Of a stretch of 64,000 bases of DNA, positions 1-8,658 are shown one piece after another. Under the pieces are notes generated by a model. It saw only the letters and a list, made by a program, of their open reading frames with translations, did no database searches and was not told the origin of the DNA. Position 1 is the stretch's first letter; each line of letters opens with the position of its first letter. The stretch lies in assembly GCF_002954265.1 (NCBI RefSeq), contig NZ_PPSL01000005.1, positions 310,001-374,000 on the forward strand, given 5' to 3'. Both the position numbers and the translations under genes were made by a program. This stretch comes from Flavipsychrobacter stenotrophus (GTDB lineage: Bacteria; Bacteroidota; Bacteroidia; Chitinophagales; Chitinophagaceae).

Positions 1-686
1 GGACTCACCTGTATATCTATCGTATCATCTATCACCGGGTAAACATACACTGATGCAAACGAAGTATGCCTGCGTGCATTACTATCAAACGGAGAAATAC
101 GTACCAACCGGTGTACACCACTTTCTGCTTTCAATAGTCCATAGGCAAACTCGCCGTCAAACTCCAGCGTAGCTTGTTTGATACCGGCACCATCTCCATA
201 TTGCGTATCCACTTCCAGCACCTTCCAGCCTTGCTTCTCGCCATACATGCGGTACATACGCAGCAGCATCTCAGCCCAGTCCTGGCTTTCTGTACCACCT
301 GCACCACTATTGATGACCACCATACAGGTCATCTCATCCTCCGGCTTGTCCAGCGTACTCTTAAACTCTAGTTCGTCTATTGCCTTCAGTGTGCTGGCAT
401 AGGTTTCTTTAACTTCCTCCTCGGTCGCTTCGCCTTCTTTCCAGAAGTCAAACAGCACCGCGCAGTCGTCTATCCTGGCATTTACGCTATCGTAAAGCCC
501 TATCCAGTAATTATTGATCTTTACTTCCTTAAGTATTCCTGTGGCGCGTACATTATCGTCCCAGAACCCAGGCGATAACGTTAACTGCTTGTCGCTTTCC
601 TGCTTGGCCAGCCTTTCTTCTATGCGCAAAAAACGGTGCAAATGCGCTATTCGCGCCTGCATGTCTTTCAATTGTTCCTGTGTCAT
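1..686 (-). CDS. prfB: Peptide chain release factor 2 (5' part, runs off window start)
   Basis: Release factor 2 reads UGA and UAA stop codons and triggers peptide release on the ribosome. The minus-strand frame opens with ATG at 686..684 (MTQEQLKDMQARIAHL) and stays open to base 1, about 228 codons. It contains the release-factor core: NSGAGGTESQDWAEMLLRMY near residues 120-140, and SGVHRLVRISPFDSNARRHT near 190-210. The GGQ motif, expected further on, lies outside the window. In many bacteria codon 25 or so is an in-frame UGA bypassed by +1 frameshifting; here the frame reads straight through the equivalent site (LHRFLRIEERL). The gene is absent from a simple complete-ORF list only because it is truncated by the window edge. 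Confidence 0.93.
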   Translation of the reverse strand, partial: MTQEQLKDMQARIAHLHRFLRIEERLAKQESDKQLTLSPGFWDDNVRATGILKEVKINNYWIGLYDSVNARIDDCAVLFDFWKEGEATEEEVKETYASTLKAIDELEFKSTLDKPEDEMTCMVVINSGAGGTESQDWAEMLLRMYRMYGEKQGWKVLEVDTQYGDGAGIKQATLEFDGEFAYGLLKAESGVHRLVRISPFDSNARRHTSFASVYVYPVIDDTIDIQVS

Positions 687-831
687 TGCTATTGCAAATG
701 TAAGTGAATACCTATTATGTTACTATTAGCCTTTAATGCTTCCCTCACTTGTTTTCATCCATTCACCGCCTCTATAATATTAATAGTATATCGGCGATCT
801 GTGCAATCTGCCTGATCTGTGATTCAGACAT

Positions 832-857
832 AAAAAAACGGGCGGCAAGGCCACCCG
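832..857 (-). terminator. Intrinsic terminator after the DUF6580-like gene
   Basis: On the minus strand CGGGTGGCC pairs with GGCCGCCCG-like bases around a short loop (839..857), followed by seven T (838..832). It lies 23 bases past the stop codon of the membrane protein gene at 881. Confidence 0.75.
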
Positions 858-880
858 TCAAGTATTTTCTATTCAACTAT

Positions 881-1435
881 TTATAATTCCGCTTTCTTCA
901 GCTTATCGGCAAACAAACGCTGAGCAAGGAAGAAACCACCAAACAATAAAATACCACCTACCATATCGCCGGCAATGGTATTACGGAAGAATGGTATCGC
1001 ATCTACATACGTCTTTGTTAACCCGCCAAGGCTATAACCATTATATCCCGACATAAAATAACCAAAGTTAGAAACCAGGAAGAACATGCCTGATGCGCCA
1101 AATACATACGCCAAAACGCTTACCGGCTTAGGCTGCTTCATGGCAAAACCCAGCATAGTAGCCAACGCAAGTGCTGCATAGTTAAAGAACTGACCAGGAT
1201 AAAAACCTGGAGTATTAGTAAATAACTGGAAATAAGTATCGGCTATGAACTGGCCTGCCAATGGCACCATCAGCGCCAATGTCTTCCTGTCCTTAATGAT
1301 AGCGCCGCTAAAAAGGCCCAGAGCTGCCATCGGTACAAAGTTATAGAAATGCATATTTGCATTTACTATACGCAATATAGTAGCACTTACTACCAGCGTT
1401 ATTGCTATTAAACTGTTTATATCGGTACGTTTCAT
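881..1435 (-). CDS. Small polytopic membrane protein, DUF6580-like
   Basis: A 184-residue hydrophobic protein with about five predicted membrane segments. The conserved start resembles the DUF6580 family, named as putative transport proteins of unknown substrate: LRIVNANMHFYNFVPMAALG near residues 20-40, then a GAIIKDRK-type loop. I chose the ATG at 1435 (MKRTDINSLI) because the longer frame adds a ten-residue hydrophobic lead with no support. It is monocistronic, flanked by its own terminator and 207 bases from the next gene. The fold recalls S components of ECF-type vitamin transporters, but no energy-coupling subunit is nearby, so that is only a thought. Function unknown. Confidence 0.75.
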   Translation of the reverse strand: MKRTDINSLIAITLVVSATILRIVNANMHFYNFVPMAALGLFSGAIIKDRKTLALMVPLAGQFIADTYFQLFTNTPGFYPGQFFNYAALALATMLGFAMKQPKPVSVLAYVFGASGMFFLVSNFGYFMSGYNGYSLGGLTKTYVDAIPFFRNTIAGDMVGGILLFGGFFLAQRLFADKLKKAEL

Positions 1436-1642
1436 TATTGTGATTGTAAGAACAAAAATACACAACTATAGCTAAATAAAAAGCAGCACGGCTATTATTA
1501 ATGGATATAGTGCAATATGCCGACAACTTCTGCGTCTCTCCCCCTCATTTTTCTATTCAGCGCATCACCACGCTCCAACCCCAGCTTTTGACCTTCTACT
1601 TTAGCCTTTCTAATCTCTTAACTATCTATTATCTATTATCTA

Positions 1643-2611
1643 CTACTTCGTCGTCAACCTATAGACCACTCCTCCATCACCTGCCACCAGCAGATCGTTA
1701 TTCGGACAAACGGCAATGCTGCGCAACGCCAGTGTTGTAAACCGGTCATATTCCGACCAATGATGGCCACTATCTTCAGTATATACCACAGTCCCGTCGT
1801 CGCACGATGCCCAGCCCTTATTCTTGTCTTTAAATACAATGCTTAGCATCCTGTAGCGGGGTAAAGTAATATCATTGCCATTGCGGCGCTTGTCCCAATG
1901 TGCACCACCGTCATCACTATGATATACGCTACCCGCATAACCACAAAGCCACATATCATTCCCTTTTATATCAAGACAGGTAAATTTATCATCTGCAGGA
2001 TCTTGGTAACTCCAGTTATTACCCCTGTCTGTAGTTTTCAAAACAGCGCCATACCCAATTACATACCCTGTATCTCGCCCGGCCATATATATATTGGCCG
2101 TTCCAAATGCAAGCTCCAGCTTATCTATGATAGTATAATTCCTGTCTACCCTTGTTATTGACCCAGAAGAGTTGAGATGCGTGCTAACGAATATTCCTGT
2201 ATCAGGGGTAGGGAATGAAGCCCCTACGTAATATTCCCAGTCACCAATACGGTTAAATTGAAAGGTCTGCCCGGAATCAGTAGAATGAAGCACGTCCCCA
2301 TCAATACCACACAGGTAAATTACCCCTTCAGCCGAAAAACTGAACCCATACATTCCTTTGGCTGCATCAGGATAAGAATTTGCCGCCCAGCTATATCCTC
2401 CATCTGTAGATCTGAGTACGGTAGAATTCAAGAACAGCTCCCCGCCTGCTATCAGGCAAATATCATTGGAAATGAACTTTATATTATTCAACCGGCTGGT
2501 TGTGTTACTCGTCACCTGCTGAACCTTCTGCCAATGCAGCAGATCTTTCTTGCAGGAGCAGAAAGAAAATAGCAACAGTGCTACAATTACAGAGTTCAGG
2601 TACTTCAACAT
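1643..2611 (-). CDS. Lipoprotein with BNR/YCF48-like beta-propeller
   Basis: A 322-residue protein with a lipoprotein signal (hydrophobic residues 8-17 then FCSC near 18-20), so it is probably anchored in the outer membrane or periplasm. The mature part repeats a motif of the BNR/Ycf48 kind about every 40-45 residues: LRSTDGGYSW, LHSTDSGQTF, LKTTDRGNNW, YHSDDGGAHW, VYTEDSGHHW. Each is a propeller blade with an Asp-box-like turn. Proteins of this kind are widespread in Bacteroidota and often of unknown role; sialidase activity cannot be inferred from Asp boxes alone. It lies downstream of, and is separated by a terminator from, the protease gene at 2699. Confidence 0.8.
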   Translation of the reverse strand: MLKYLNSVIVALLLFSFCSCKKDLLHWQKVQQVTSNTTSRLNNIKFISNDICLIAGGELFLNSTVLRSTDGGYSWAANSYPDAAKGMYGFSFSAEGVIYLCGIDGDVLHSTDSGQTFQFNRIGDWEYYVGASFPTPDTGIFVSTHLNSSGSITRVDRNYTIIDKLELAFGTANIYMAGRDTGYVIGYGAVLKTTDRGNNWSYQDPADDKFTCLDIKGNDMWLCGYAGSVYHSDDGGAHWDKRRNGNDITLPRYRMLSIVFKDKNKGWASCDDGTVVYTEDSGHHWSEYDRFTTLALRSIAVCPNNDLLVAGDGGVVYRLTTK

Positions 2612-2650
2612 AAAATGTAAATTTCGTTAATTACGAGAAGTTGCCAAAAA

Positions 2651-2677
2651 TAAAAAAGCAGCCCGTTAGAGGCTGCT
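2651..2677 (-). terminator. Intrinsic terminator after the serine protease gene
   Basis: Minus strand AGCAGCC (2677..2671), seven-base loop, GGCTGCT (2663..2657), then six T. It closes the sigma factor/protease operon; the plus-strand side also carries a weak T run. Confidence 0.8.
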
Positions 2678-2698
2678 TTCTAAAAAATATTATTGAGT

Positions 2699-3787
2699 TC
2701 ATTTTTTATAAACTTTCACCGAGAATGTGTAATTTTCCATCTTGCTTATCTGCTCTTCGCGGCTCATACGGCTTAATTTATTATTTTTAGGCAGGCGCAG
2801 CTTGTTCCCGGTAGGCATTTTCTCTATCAGATCTAGTAATTCGTCAGTACTCACTGCATAAGTATTAGATTCCTTTGGAGTGCTGATTGCTGTAAGAATA
2901 CCCAACACATTACCCTTAGCATCTATAACCGGTGAACCGCTCTGTCCATGACCTGCAGGCAATTCCATAGTATATTGCTTGCTGTTACCGTGGTAGCCGT
3001 TTCTTGCGCTTATATAACCTTCACTGTATACAATATCTTCTTTAGGATAGCCAACAGTATATATCTGCGCGCCCAGTGCTGCTTTCCTGGCAGCCAATGT
3101 ATAAGGCACTTCATTCTTGGCAAACTGGAAGTTCTTTCTTTCTACTTTCAAGATGGCCAGGTCCGACTCAGCACTGTAATTAACTACAAATGCTTTATAA
3201 TAGATACCATCATTGCTCTGTATGTATACCGAATCTCCCTCACCATTACCATCGTTGATAACGTGGTAAGCAGTAACAAAATAACCATCATTGGTCAATG
3301 CGAAACCTGTTCCCGTCCTGCGTACATCAGATGTAGGCACTATTGGTGACTTCTTATTGATCACAGAATCCTGAACAATTTTCTTCAGTCTATTCTGGTC
3401 GTTGGCTATCGCCTTTACTGTATTACTGATGTTAGTGTAGTTATCGTCACTCTTTTTAGAAGAGTTCATTATTGAGTAACTGATAAAAGACGTCATCAGA
3501 GCCACTGTTGCAGCCACTGCTGATGTGCGCCAGAAATGCGCCGGTAATTGAATGGTACGTCTTGTCTTAGTAGCAGCAGTTTCCTTGTGTATGTCACTCA
3601 GCATTGCACGGAACCTCTTTTGGCTGCCATTGCTCTGCAGGGAACTGATTAGATTAAGATTGTCATTAAACTCACTGGCAAATACTTCATCTGTTTCCCT
3701 TCTGCTCTTTAGCTCCACCAGCTCCTGTGAGGACAATTTCCCCGCCAGGTAGGCTTCTGCTAATTCCCAATTATTATTAGTGTTCAT
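2699..3787 (-). CDS. Membrane-anchored trypsin-like serine protease with anti-sigma-like N-terminus
   Basis: A 362-residue protein. Residues 1-85 are cytoplasmic and helical (WELAEAYLAGKLSSQELVEL), like the zinc-less N-termini of Bacteroidota anti-sigma factors. One membrane span follows at about 87-107. Residues 150-320 form a periplasmic S1/HtrA-type protease with a full triad: H175 (FVTAYHVI), D209 (AESDLAIL) and S283 (GHGQSGSPV). No PDZ domain is evident; the last 45 residues are basic. It starts 6 bases after the stop of the ECF sigma factor gene, so both are co-transcribed. I infer that the protein holds the sigma factor at the membrane and that its outer protease part senses or transmits envelope damage. 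The protease call is firm; the anti-sigma role is inference from position and N-terminal character. Confidence 0.85.
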   Translation of the reverse strand: MNTNNNWELAEAYLAGKLSSQELVELKSRRETDEVFASEFNDNLNLISSLQSNGSQKRFRAMLSDIHKETAATKTRRTIQLPAHFWRTSAVAATVALMTSFISYSIMNSSKKSDDNYTNISNTVKAIANDQNRLKKIVQDSVINKKSPIVPTSDVRRTGTGFALTNDGYFVTAYHVINDGNGEGDSVYIQSNDGIYYKAFVVNYSAESDLAILKVERKNFQFAKNEVPYTLAARKAALGAQIYTVGYPKEDIVYSEGYISARNGYHGNSKQYTMELPAGHGQSGSPVIDAKGNVLGILTAISTPKESNTYAVSTDELLDLIEKMPTGNKLRLPKNNKLSRMSREEQISKMENYTFSVKVYKK

Positions 3788-3793
3788 AAGTTA

Positions 3794-4375
3794 TTATTTA
3801 GCCTGCACGCTGTAAAACAATTTTCGCAGCCGCGTAAGGCACTTATATTTTTGAGTTTTCGCATTCTCCGGATTGGTGTATCCAAAATCTGCTGCTATTT
3901 CCTGCATGCTCTTATCTTTATGATAATACGCCTTCAGTAGCGACCTGCAAGGCTCCCCTATCTGGTCAAGCGCGGTATCTAACTGGTTAAAATGTACCTC
4001 GCGCTCATGGTGCACATTTATGTCTTCCTCATACGCTATCCCCACTTCAGCCCCGTCATCTTCAGTATTGTCATACAGTCTGCCAGGGCCTTTCTGCTGC
4101 TGTTGTAATCTCTTGTACCAAAGGTGTTTACTTATGGAAAATAAATAAGTACCAATAGCACAGGTCAGCGCAAAATCTTCGTTTTGTACTTTGCTGAACA
4201 ATACAACCATCGCTTCCTGAAAGAGGTCGGCAGCATCATCGGTAGAACCACCGTTTTTTATTAACCAGCTATTGATAATGGGAAATTGCTGCTTATAAAT
4301 CTGCTCGGTAGCCACCCTCTCGCCTTTGGCCAGTGCTCTCAGTAACTGTTGATCGTTATTTGTGGCGCTATACAC
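3794..4375 (-). CDS. ECF-type RNA polymerase sigma factor
   Basis: A 193-residue sigma-70 family protein with only regions 2 and 4. Region 2 is seen near residues 20-95 (DDAADLFQEAMVVLFSKV), region 4 near 130-185 with a helix-turn-helix (MQEIAADFGYTNPENAKTQK). The reading frame starts with GTG at 4375; a stop codon lies two codons upstream and no ATG is available nearby, so GTG is the best start. It is the first gene of a two-gene operon with the anchored protease, the usual arrangement of an ECF sigma factor with its membrane regulator. Target genes are not visible; a self-directed promoter upstream could not be identified with confidence. Confidence 0.9.
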   Translation of the reverse strand: MYSATNNDQQLLRALAKGERVATEQIYKQQFPIINSWLIKNGGSTDDAADLFQEAMVVLFSKVQNEDFALTCAIGTYLFSISKHLWYKRLQQQQKGPGRLYDNTEDDGAEVGIAYEEDINVHHEREVHFNQLDTALDQIGEPCRSLLKAYYHKDKSMQEIAADFGYTNPENAKTQKYKCLTRLRKLFYSVQAK

Positions 4376-4606
4376 AGATTAATACTTATTTAAGGAAAAA
4401 GTAACCCAAGGTCACCTAAAAGATTTGTAAATGATTTGTTAACCAACCAATTTCAGTCGATAATCACGATAAAGATAAACCATTGCTTAAATAAATTCAC
4501 TCAGGCTTCTTCAAAATTTTGTTACTTTTTTCTGCAGTCCATACAGCAATAAAAGGTGAGTTAAATTCAAATATATCACACCCATAGGCCACGACTTACG
4601 ACTAAG

Positions 4607-5953
4607 TTATACCATTTGCCTTGCCTTCATCTCCAGATACTTATTAATAACATCCACATTCAAATTCTGCGGTGTGGTGAGAATAGACAAAATACCGTGC
4701 TGCCTTAAAACTTTTACTATCTGGCGTTTTTCGTAGGCAAACTGGTCAGCTATAGTTTTTATATAAATACCTTCTATATCATCAGGGGTAGATTCATGTA
4801 TTTCCTCAAGCAGTGTATTCTGGAAGAAGATCACACATATAAGATGATTCTGTGCTATTTTCTTCAGAAATGGCAGCTGTCGTTCCAATGAAGAATAGGT
4901 CTCAAAATTGGTAAAGAACAATACCAGGCTGCGCTGTGTAATACGCTTATGTATGGTCACCCATACTGCCTCATAATCGCTTTCTTTAAAATCTGTTTGT
5001 TGCTTATAGAGGGTTTCTAATATATGGTGCAGTTGATTATTCCTCCTGTCTGCCGCTACAATATCATTTACCTTGTTCGAAAACGTAATGATGCCTGCCT
5101 TATCCTGCTTCATCAATGCAACGTTCAGCATGGCCAGACAAGCGTTTATAGAATAGTCCAGCAATGTCATCCCTTCAAAAGGCATCTTCATGTTGCGCCC
5201 CTTATCTATCAGGCAGTAGATCTGTTGCTGGCGGGCATCGGTAAATGTATTCACCATCAGGCTATTGCTGCGCGCAGTCGCCTTCCAGTTTATAGTACGC
5301 ACATCATCACCCGGCACATAGTCCTTTATCTTTTCAAACTCCAGGCTATGCCCCAGCCTGCGCACCTTCTTCAGTCCGGCTACCGTTTGTGTATTGGTAG
5401 CCATAAATTGCAACTGGTATTTCTTCAGTTGTTGGAACGCAGGATATACCTTCACCATCTCAGGTTCAGCCAGTATTATGCGTCTCTGTAACAGCCCCAG
5501 CGGACTGGACACATAACAGATAAGATCACCAAAATGATACTCCCCTCTGCTTAGTGGCTTCAGGTTGTAGTTAGCCACAGCTTTCGATTGCAGCGAAATA
5601 GCAATATCCAGATGAAAATCCCTTACCTGGAATTGCACCGGCAACTCATCAATAAGAAAGCCATGCACTCTAAAAGGATATTCATTCTCCATCTGAATGA
5701 CCACCTCATTATCATCCCCTATGCTGAACCTCGAAGCCATCTCACGGTGCCCCGTTAAGCCGCCCTTCATAAAAAACAACAACACATAGTCAACAATAGT
5801 AAAGAAGAAGACAAGCATAGTAACAGTAAATACCAGCCTGAACAGAAACGTAAAAAAGAAAGACACAAAGAACAATACCACACAACTACTCAGCATCAGG
5901 TACCACCTGTTGCTGATCTGCAGATCACCTATATATTTCCTTATCACTCCCAT
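4607..5953 (-). CDS. DUF58 domain protein of the MoxR cluster
   Basis: A 448-residue protein with two N-terminal membrane segments (about residues 18-62) and a cytoplasmic DUF58 region whose signature EFEKIKDYVPGDDVRTINWK lies near residues 205-225. DUF58 proteins have a von Willebrand A-like fold and partner MoxR AAA ATPases as presumed chaperone or assembly systems. Here it follows moxR on the same strand, but 305 bases of repeat-bearing sequence separate them, unusually far for this pair. ATG at 5953 is the only sensible start. Target of the system is unknown. Confidence 0.88.
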   Translation of the reverse strand: MGVIRKYIGDLQISNRWYLMLSSCVVLFFVSFFFTFLFRLVFTVTMLVFFFTIVDYVLLFFMKGGLTGHREMASRFSIGDDNEVVIQMENEYPFRVHGFLIDELPVQFQVRDFHLDIAISLQSKAVANYNLKPLSRGEYHFGDLICYVSSPLGLLQRRIILAEPEMVKVYPAFQQLKKYQLQFMATNTQTVAGLKKVRRLGHSLEFEKIKDYVPGDDVRTINWKATARSNSLMVNTFTDARQQQIYCLIDKGRNMKMPFEGMTLLDYSINACLAMLNVALMKQDKAGIITFSNKVNDIVAADRRNNQLHHILETLYKQQTDFKESDYEAVWVTIHKRITQRSLVLFFTNFETYSSLERQLPFLKKIAQNHLICVIFFQNTLLEEIHESTPDDIEGIYIKTIADQFAYEKRQIVKVLRQHGILSILTTPQNLNVDVINKYLEMKARQMV

Positions 5954-6258
5954 TTATATTATACCCTCACTATTTATCCTCGCTACTATTAATTCACCAT
6001 CAATTCAATTCGCCTCTCCGATGTCATCACACACCCACGCGATAGCGTGGACATTAACGCTCCCTCTCCTATGGTTGCCCCGCTGCCCGCCCGCTGTCGG
6101 TCTCTGACCGACGGCCATCGGGTCGGTTCTCTTTAAGTAGGTATCCACATCTCCCTCTCCTTTGGAGAGGGTCGGGGTGAGGCTTAAGCCGCATTCCATC
6201 ACATTCCTTCCACATCAAACAATTGAGCCATTCAGCCATTACGCAATTGAGCCATTGA
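5954..6258. repeat. Non-coding spacer between moxR and DUF58 gene with dispersed repeats
   Basis: No gene is supported here. The spacer holds a copy of a dispersed element (6109..6134, ending GGTCGGTTCTCTTT) that recurs at 34355..34380 and 35162..35185. It also holds a CTCTCC/GGAGAG hairpin (about 6155..6170) leading into GGTCGGGGTGAGG, and post-stop words of the kind AATGGCTCAATTG (6215..6258) directly after the moxR stop codon. It splits an operon that is normally tight. Confidence 0.6.
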
Positions 6259-7242
6259 TTAACGCGGTATCTCCAATCTCCCTATTACCTCTTTCAGCAC
6301 ATCATCTGTAGTAGCCCCTTCCATTTCCCTTTCCGGTGTCAGGCTTATACGGTGGCGCAAAACAGGATTCACAGCCTGTAATATATCTTCAGGTATCACG
6401 AAGTTTCTACCCTTCAGTACCGCAAATGCCTTGGCTATCTGCATCATAGCGATCGACGCTCGTGGCGATGCACCAAGGTATATGCTTCTATCATTACGCG
6501 TCTCATATACTATACGCGCTATAAAAGCCACCAGCTTAGATTCTATATGTACACTGCGTATCACCTGCCTTGCATTCAGCAACATGTCAGGCGTAATAAC
6601 AGGCTCCAGGCTGCTGAGTAGGTCCGCCATTATGCTTTCATCATGGCGCTCCAGTATCTGTATCTCTTCCTCAAGTGTGGGATAGCCTACTACTATCTTC
6701 ATCATAAACCTGTCCAGCTGTGCTTCAGGCAGGCGGTAAGTACCTTCATGCTCTATCGGATTCTGCGTAGCTATCACCATAAACGGACTCTGCATCTTAT
6801 GCGTCTGTCCATCTATCGTCACCTGCCTTTCTTCCATCACCTCAAACAGGGCCGCCTGTGTTTTTGCAGGGGCACGGTTTATCTCATCTATCAGTACAAT
6901 ATTGCTGAACACCGGCCCTGCCCTGAACTGGAAAGAACCCGCCTGCTGATTCAACACACTCGTTCCCAACACGTCACTTGGCATAAGGTCGGGCGTAAAT
7001 TGTATACGCGCAAAGCGGGTATTGATCAGCTTTGCCAGCATTTTAGCAGTAAGCGTTTTAGCCACACCCGGCACACCTTCTATAAGTATATGGCCATCGG
7101 CTAGCAGTCCGGCTAGCAATTGCTCCACCATATCATTTTGCCCTACTATCACCTTGTGTATACGCTCCTGCACCAGTTCTATCATCTCAGATAGCGGACC
7201 GGCATCATGCTGTGGTATAGTGTTCGATTCTAAGTCTTCCAT
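6259..7242 (-). CDS. MoxR family AAA+ ATPase
   Basis: A 327-residue AAA+ ATPase of the AAA_3/MoxR family. Walker A is GVPGVAKT at 56-63 and Walker B VLIDEINR at about 116-123; sensor 1 (ATQNPIEHEGTYRLPEAQLD) follows near 158-177, and the C-terminal lid domain carries GASPRASIAM. MoxR proteins act with DUF58/VWA partners, probably remodelling envelope or metalloprotein complexes. It lies 12 bases after the DUF4350 gene and is third from last in the cluster SpoIIM, DUF4129-like, DUF4350, MoxR, DUF58. Confidence 0.95.
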   Translation of the reverse strand: MEDLESNTIPQHDAGPLSEMIELVQERIHKVIVGQNDMVEQLLAGLLADGHILIEGVPGVAKTLTAKMLAKLINTRFARIQFTPDLMPSDVLGTSVLNQQAGSFQFRAGPVFSNIVLIDEINRAPAKTQAALFEVMEERQVTIDGQTHKMQSPFMVIATQNPIEHEGTYRLPEAQLDRFMMKIVVGYPTLEEEIQILERHDESIMADLLSSLEPVITPDMLLNARQVIRSVHIESKLVAFIARIVYETRNDRSIYLGASPRASIAMMQIAKAFAVLKGRNFVIPEDILQAVNPVLRHRISLTPEREMEGATTDDVLKEVIGRLEIPR

Positions 7243-7254
7243 TATCTATAGAGT

Positions 7255-8658
7255 TTACTTTTCGTTTGTATAAAATTGTTGAATGGCCCTGTATAGCTGA
7301 TAAAGATAGGCATCATCAATTATTGCTGTGCCCAACCTTACTTCATGCACCATATTTATCAGTTCATTTACCATATCTATCGGCTTCCCGGTTTTCATAG
7401 CCAGCTGTTGCACAAATTCTTCATTCAACCTGCTGGTATTCAGGTAGCAGTTCATGCGCACCCACTCCAGGTATTGCTGCACCATCTTCTCTGCCAGGTT
7501 GCTGTTATTGCCGGTGTTGTAATATAGACGGCCTACTGTCTCTACAAATGATACCGAATCATTCCGCAATGGCGCTACTATGGGTACTATGCGCTGTCTG
7601 CGTTTCATCTGAAATAGTATATACACCACGGCTACAAAAAATGCCAGTAACAATGCCCAGCGTGTCGATTCATAGTTCCATAATGCATTCGACGATGTCT
7701 CGATTCCTGAATGTTCAAAAAAATCGTCCCAGTATATCTTGTTCACGTCTTTAGGAAATGTCCCCCAGATAGATGCCAGGTAATTAATGTTGTTATCCTG
7801 TAGCAGGAAATAATTGCTCATTACCAACGGTGCTGCATGTAATGTTATATGCCCTCTGCCAACTGCTATTTTTAAGCAATTGGGCTTACCATTTGCATAG
7901 CTCAAAGTATCAGAAAGTGTATAAGACAGCTCTTCGTCATTTTCATAATTCGCTGCCTCTGCCACCTCCTCACTTATTTGCTCGTTCAACGAGTCAGTTG
8001 CCATCGCAGCACCCTCTCCGTCTTTACTGTACAAGCTAGAGGTAGTATCAGTTGTAGCAACTGTATCTGCCTTTCGCGCCTCAATGGCATGCTTTATATT
8101 AGCTCCATGAGAGTAAACACCACTCATGTCTTCAAAATATCCGGTAATTGACCGCCCATTATATCCATACCTGCTCACCATATTCCCGGGCAGAGACAAT
8201 ACTCTTCTATTCTCCGCAAATTGCTTCGTCTCCACATGGATACTTCGCTCAAATCCACCTTCCTTTACCTGATTGAAACTCTTTAATATTTTTCTGTCAA
8301 AATCGCTGCTGAAAATAATTATCTCATTCCCTTCTCTGGCAAACGCCTGTAGCTGTGTCCATTCCTTTTCCGATACATTAAAACTTAGCCCCGTCAATAT
8401 CATCAGGCTGGTACCGTTCGAATTGTACATCATGCCTTGCTCCATGGTGCTGAATTGCATGGTACTACTCAGGTCCTTCACATCGGCATTAGGGAAAAAC
8501 AACTTTAGTGAATTATGTGACAGGTAAGTACCATAGGGCTTCTTACTGTCCTTTTTCAGTGTGATCTTCCACTTCTCTTTTTCCAACTGATCTTTACAGC
8601 TGCTCAGGGAAAGCAGAGCAATGCAGAGGAACGATATGTACAATGTATACTTCCTCAT
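7255..8658 (-). CDS. DUF4350 domain lipoprotein of the MoxR cluster
   Basis: A 467-residue protein with a lipoprotein-type signal (LLSLSSCKD, Cys near 21). It has a long exported region similar to DUF4350 (residues about 40-300), one membrane span near 330-350 (WALLLAFFVAVVYILFQM), then a cytoplasmic tail ending in a helical domain. DUF4350 proteins accompany MoxR/DUF58 systems in Bacteroidota and Actinobacteria. The start codon overlaps the stop of the upstream gene in an ATGA arrangement at 8655..8658, pointing to translational coupling. Biochemical role unknown. Confidence 0.82.
   Translation of the reverse strand: MRKYTLYISFLCIALLSLSSCKDQLEKEKWKITLKKDSKKPYGTYLSHNSLKLFFPNADVKDLSSTMQFSTMEQGMMYNSNGTSLMILTGLSFNVSEKEWTQLQAFAREGNEIIIFSSDFDRKILKSFNQVKEGGFERSIHVETKQFAENRRVLSLPGNMVSRYGYNGRSITGYFEDMSGVYSHGANIKHAIEARKADTVATTDTTSSLYSKDGEGAAMATDSLNEQISEEVAEAANYENDEELSYTLSDTLSYANGKPNCLKIAVGRGHITLHAAPLVMSNYFLLQDNNINYLASIWGTFPKDVNKIYWDDFFEHSGIETSSNALWNYESTRWALLLAFFVAVVYILFQMKRRQRIVPIVAPLRNDSVSFVETVGRLYYNTGNNSNLAEKMVQQYLEWVRMNCYLNTSRLNEEFVQQLAMKTGKPIDMVNELINMVHEVRLGTAIIDDAYLYQLYRAIQQFYTNEK

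Noticed and set aside
3794-4375. Sigma factor as a housekeeping sigma-70
   Set aside because: Only regions 2 and 4 are present and the length is 193 residues, so it is of the ECF type.
6005-6202. 65-codon minus-strand frame between moxR and DUF58 gene
   Set aside because: Made entirely of dispersed repeat sequence; no family resemblance.
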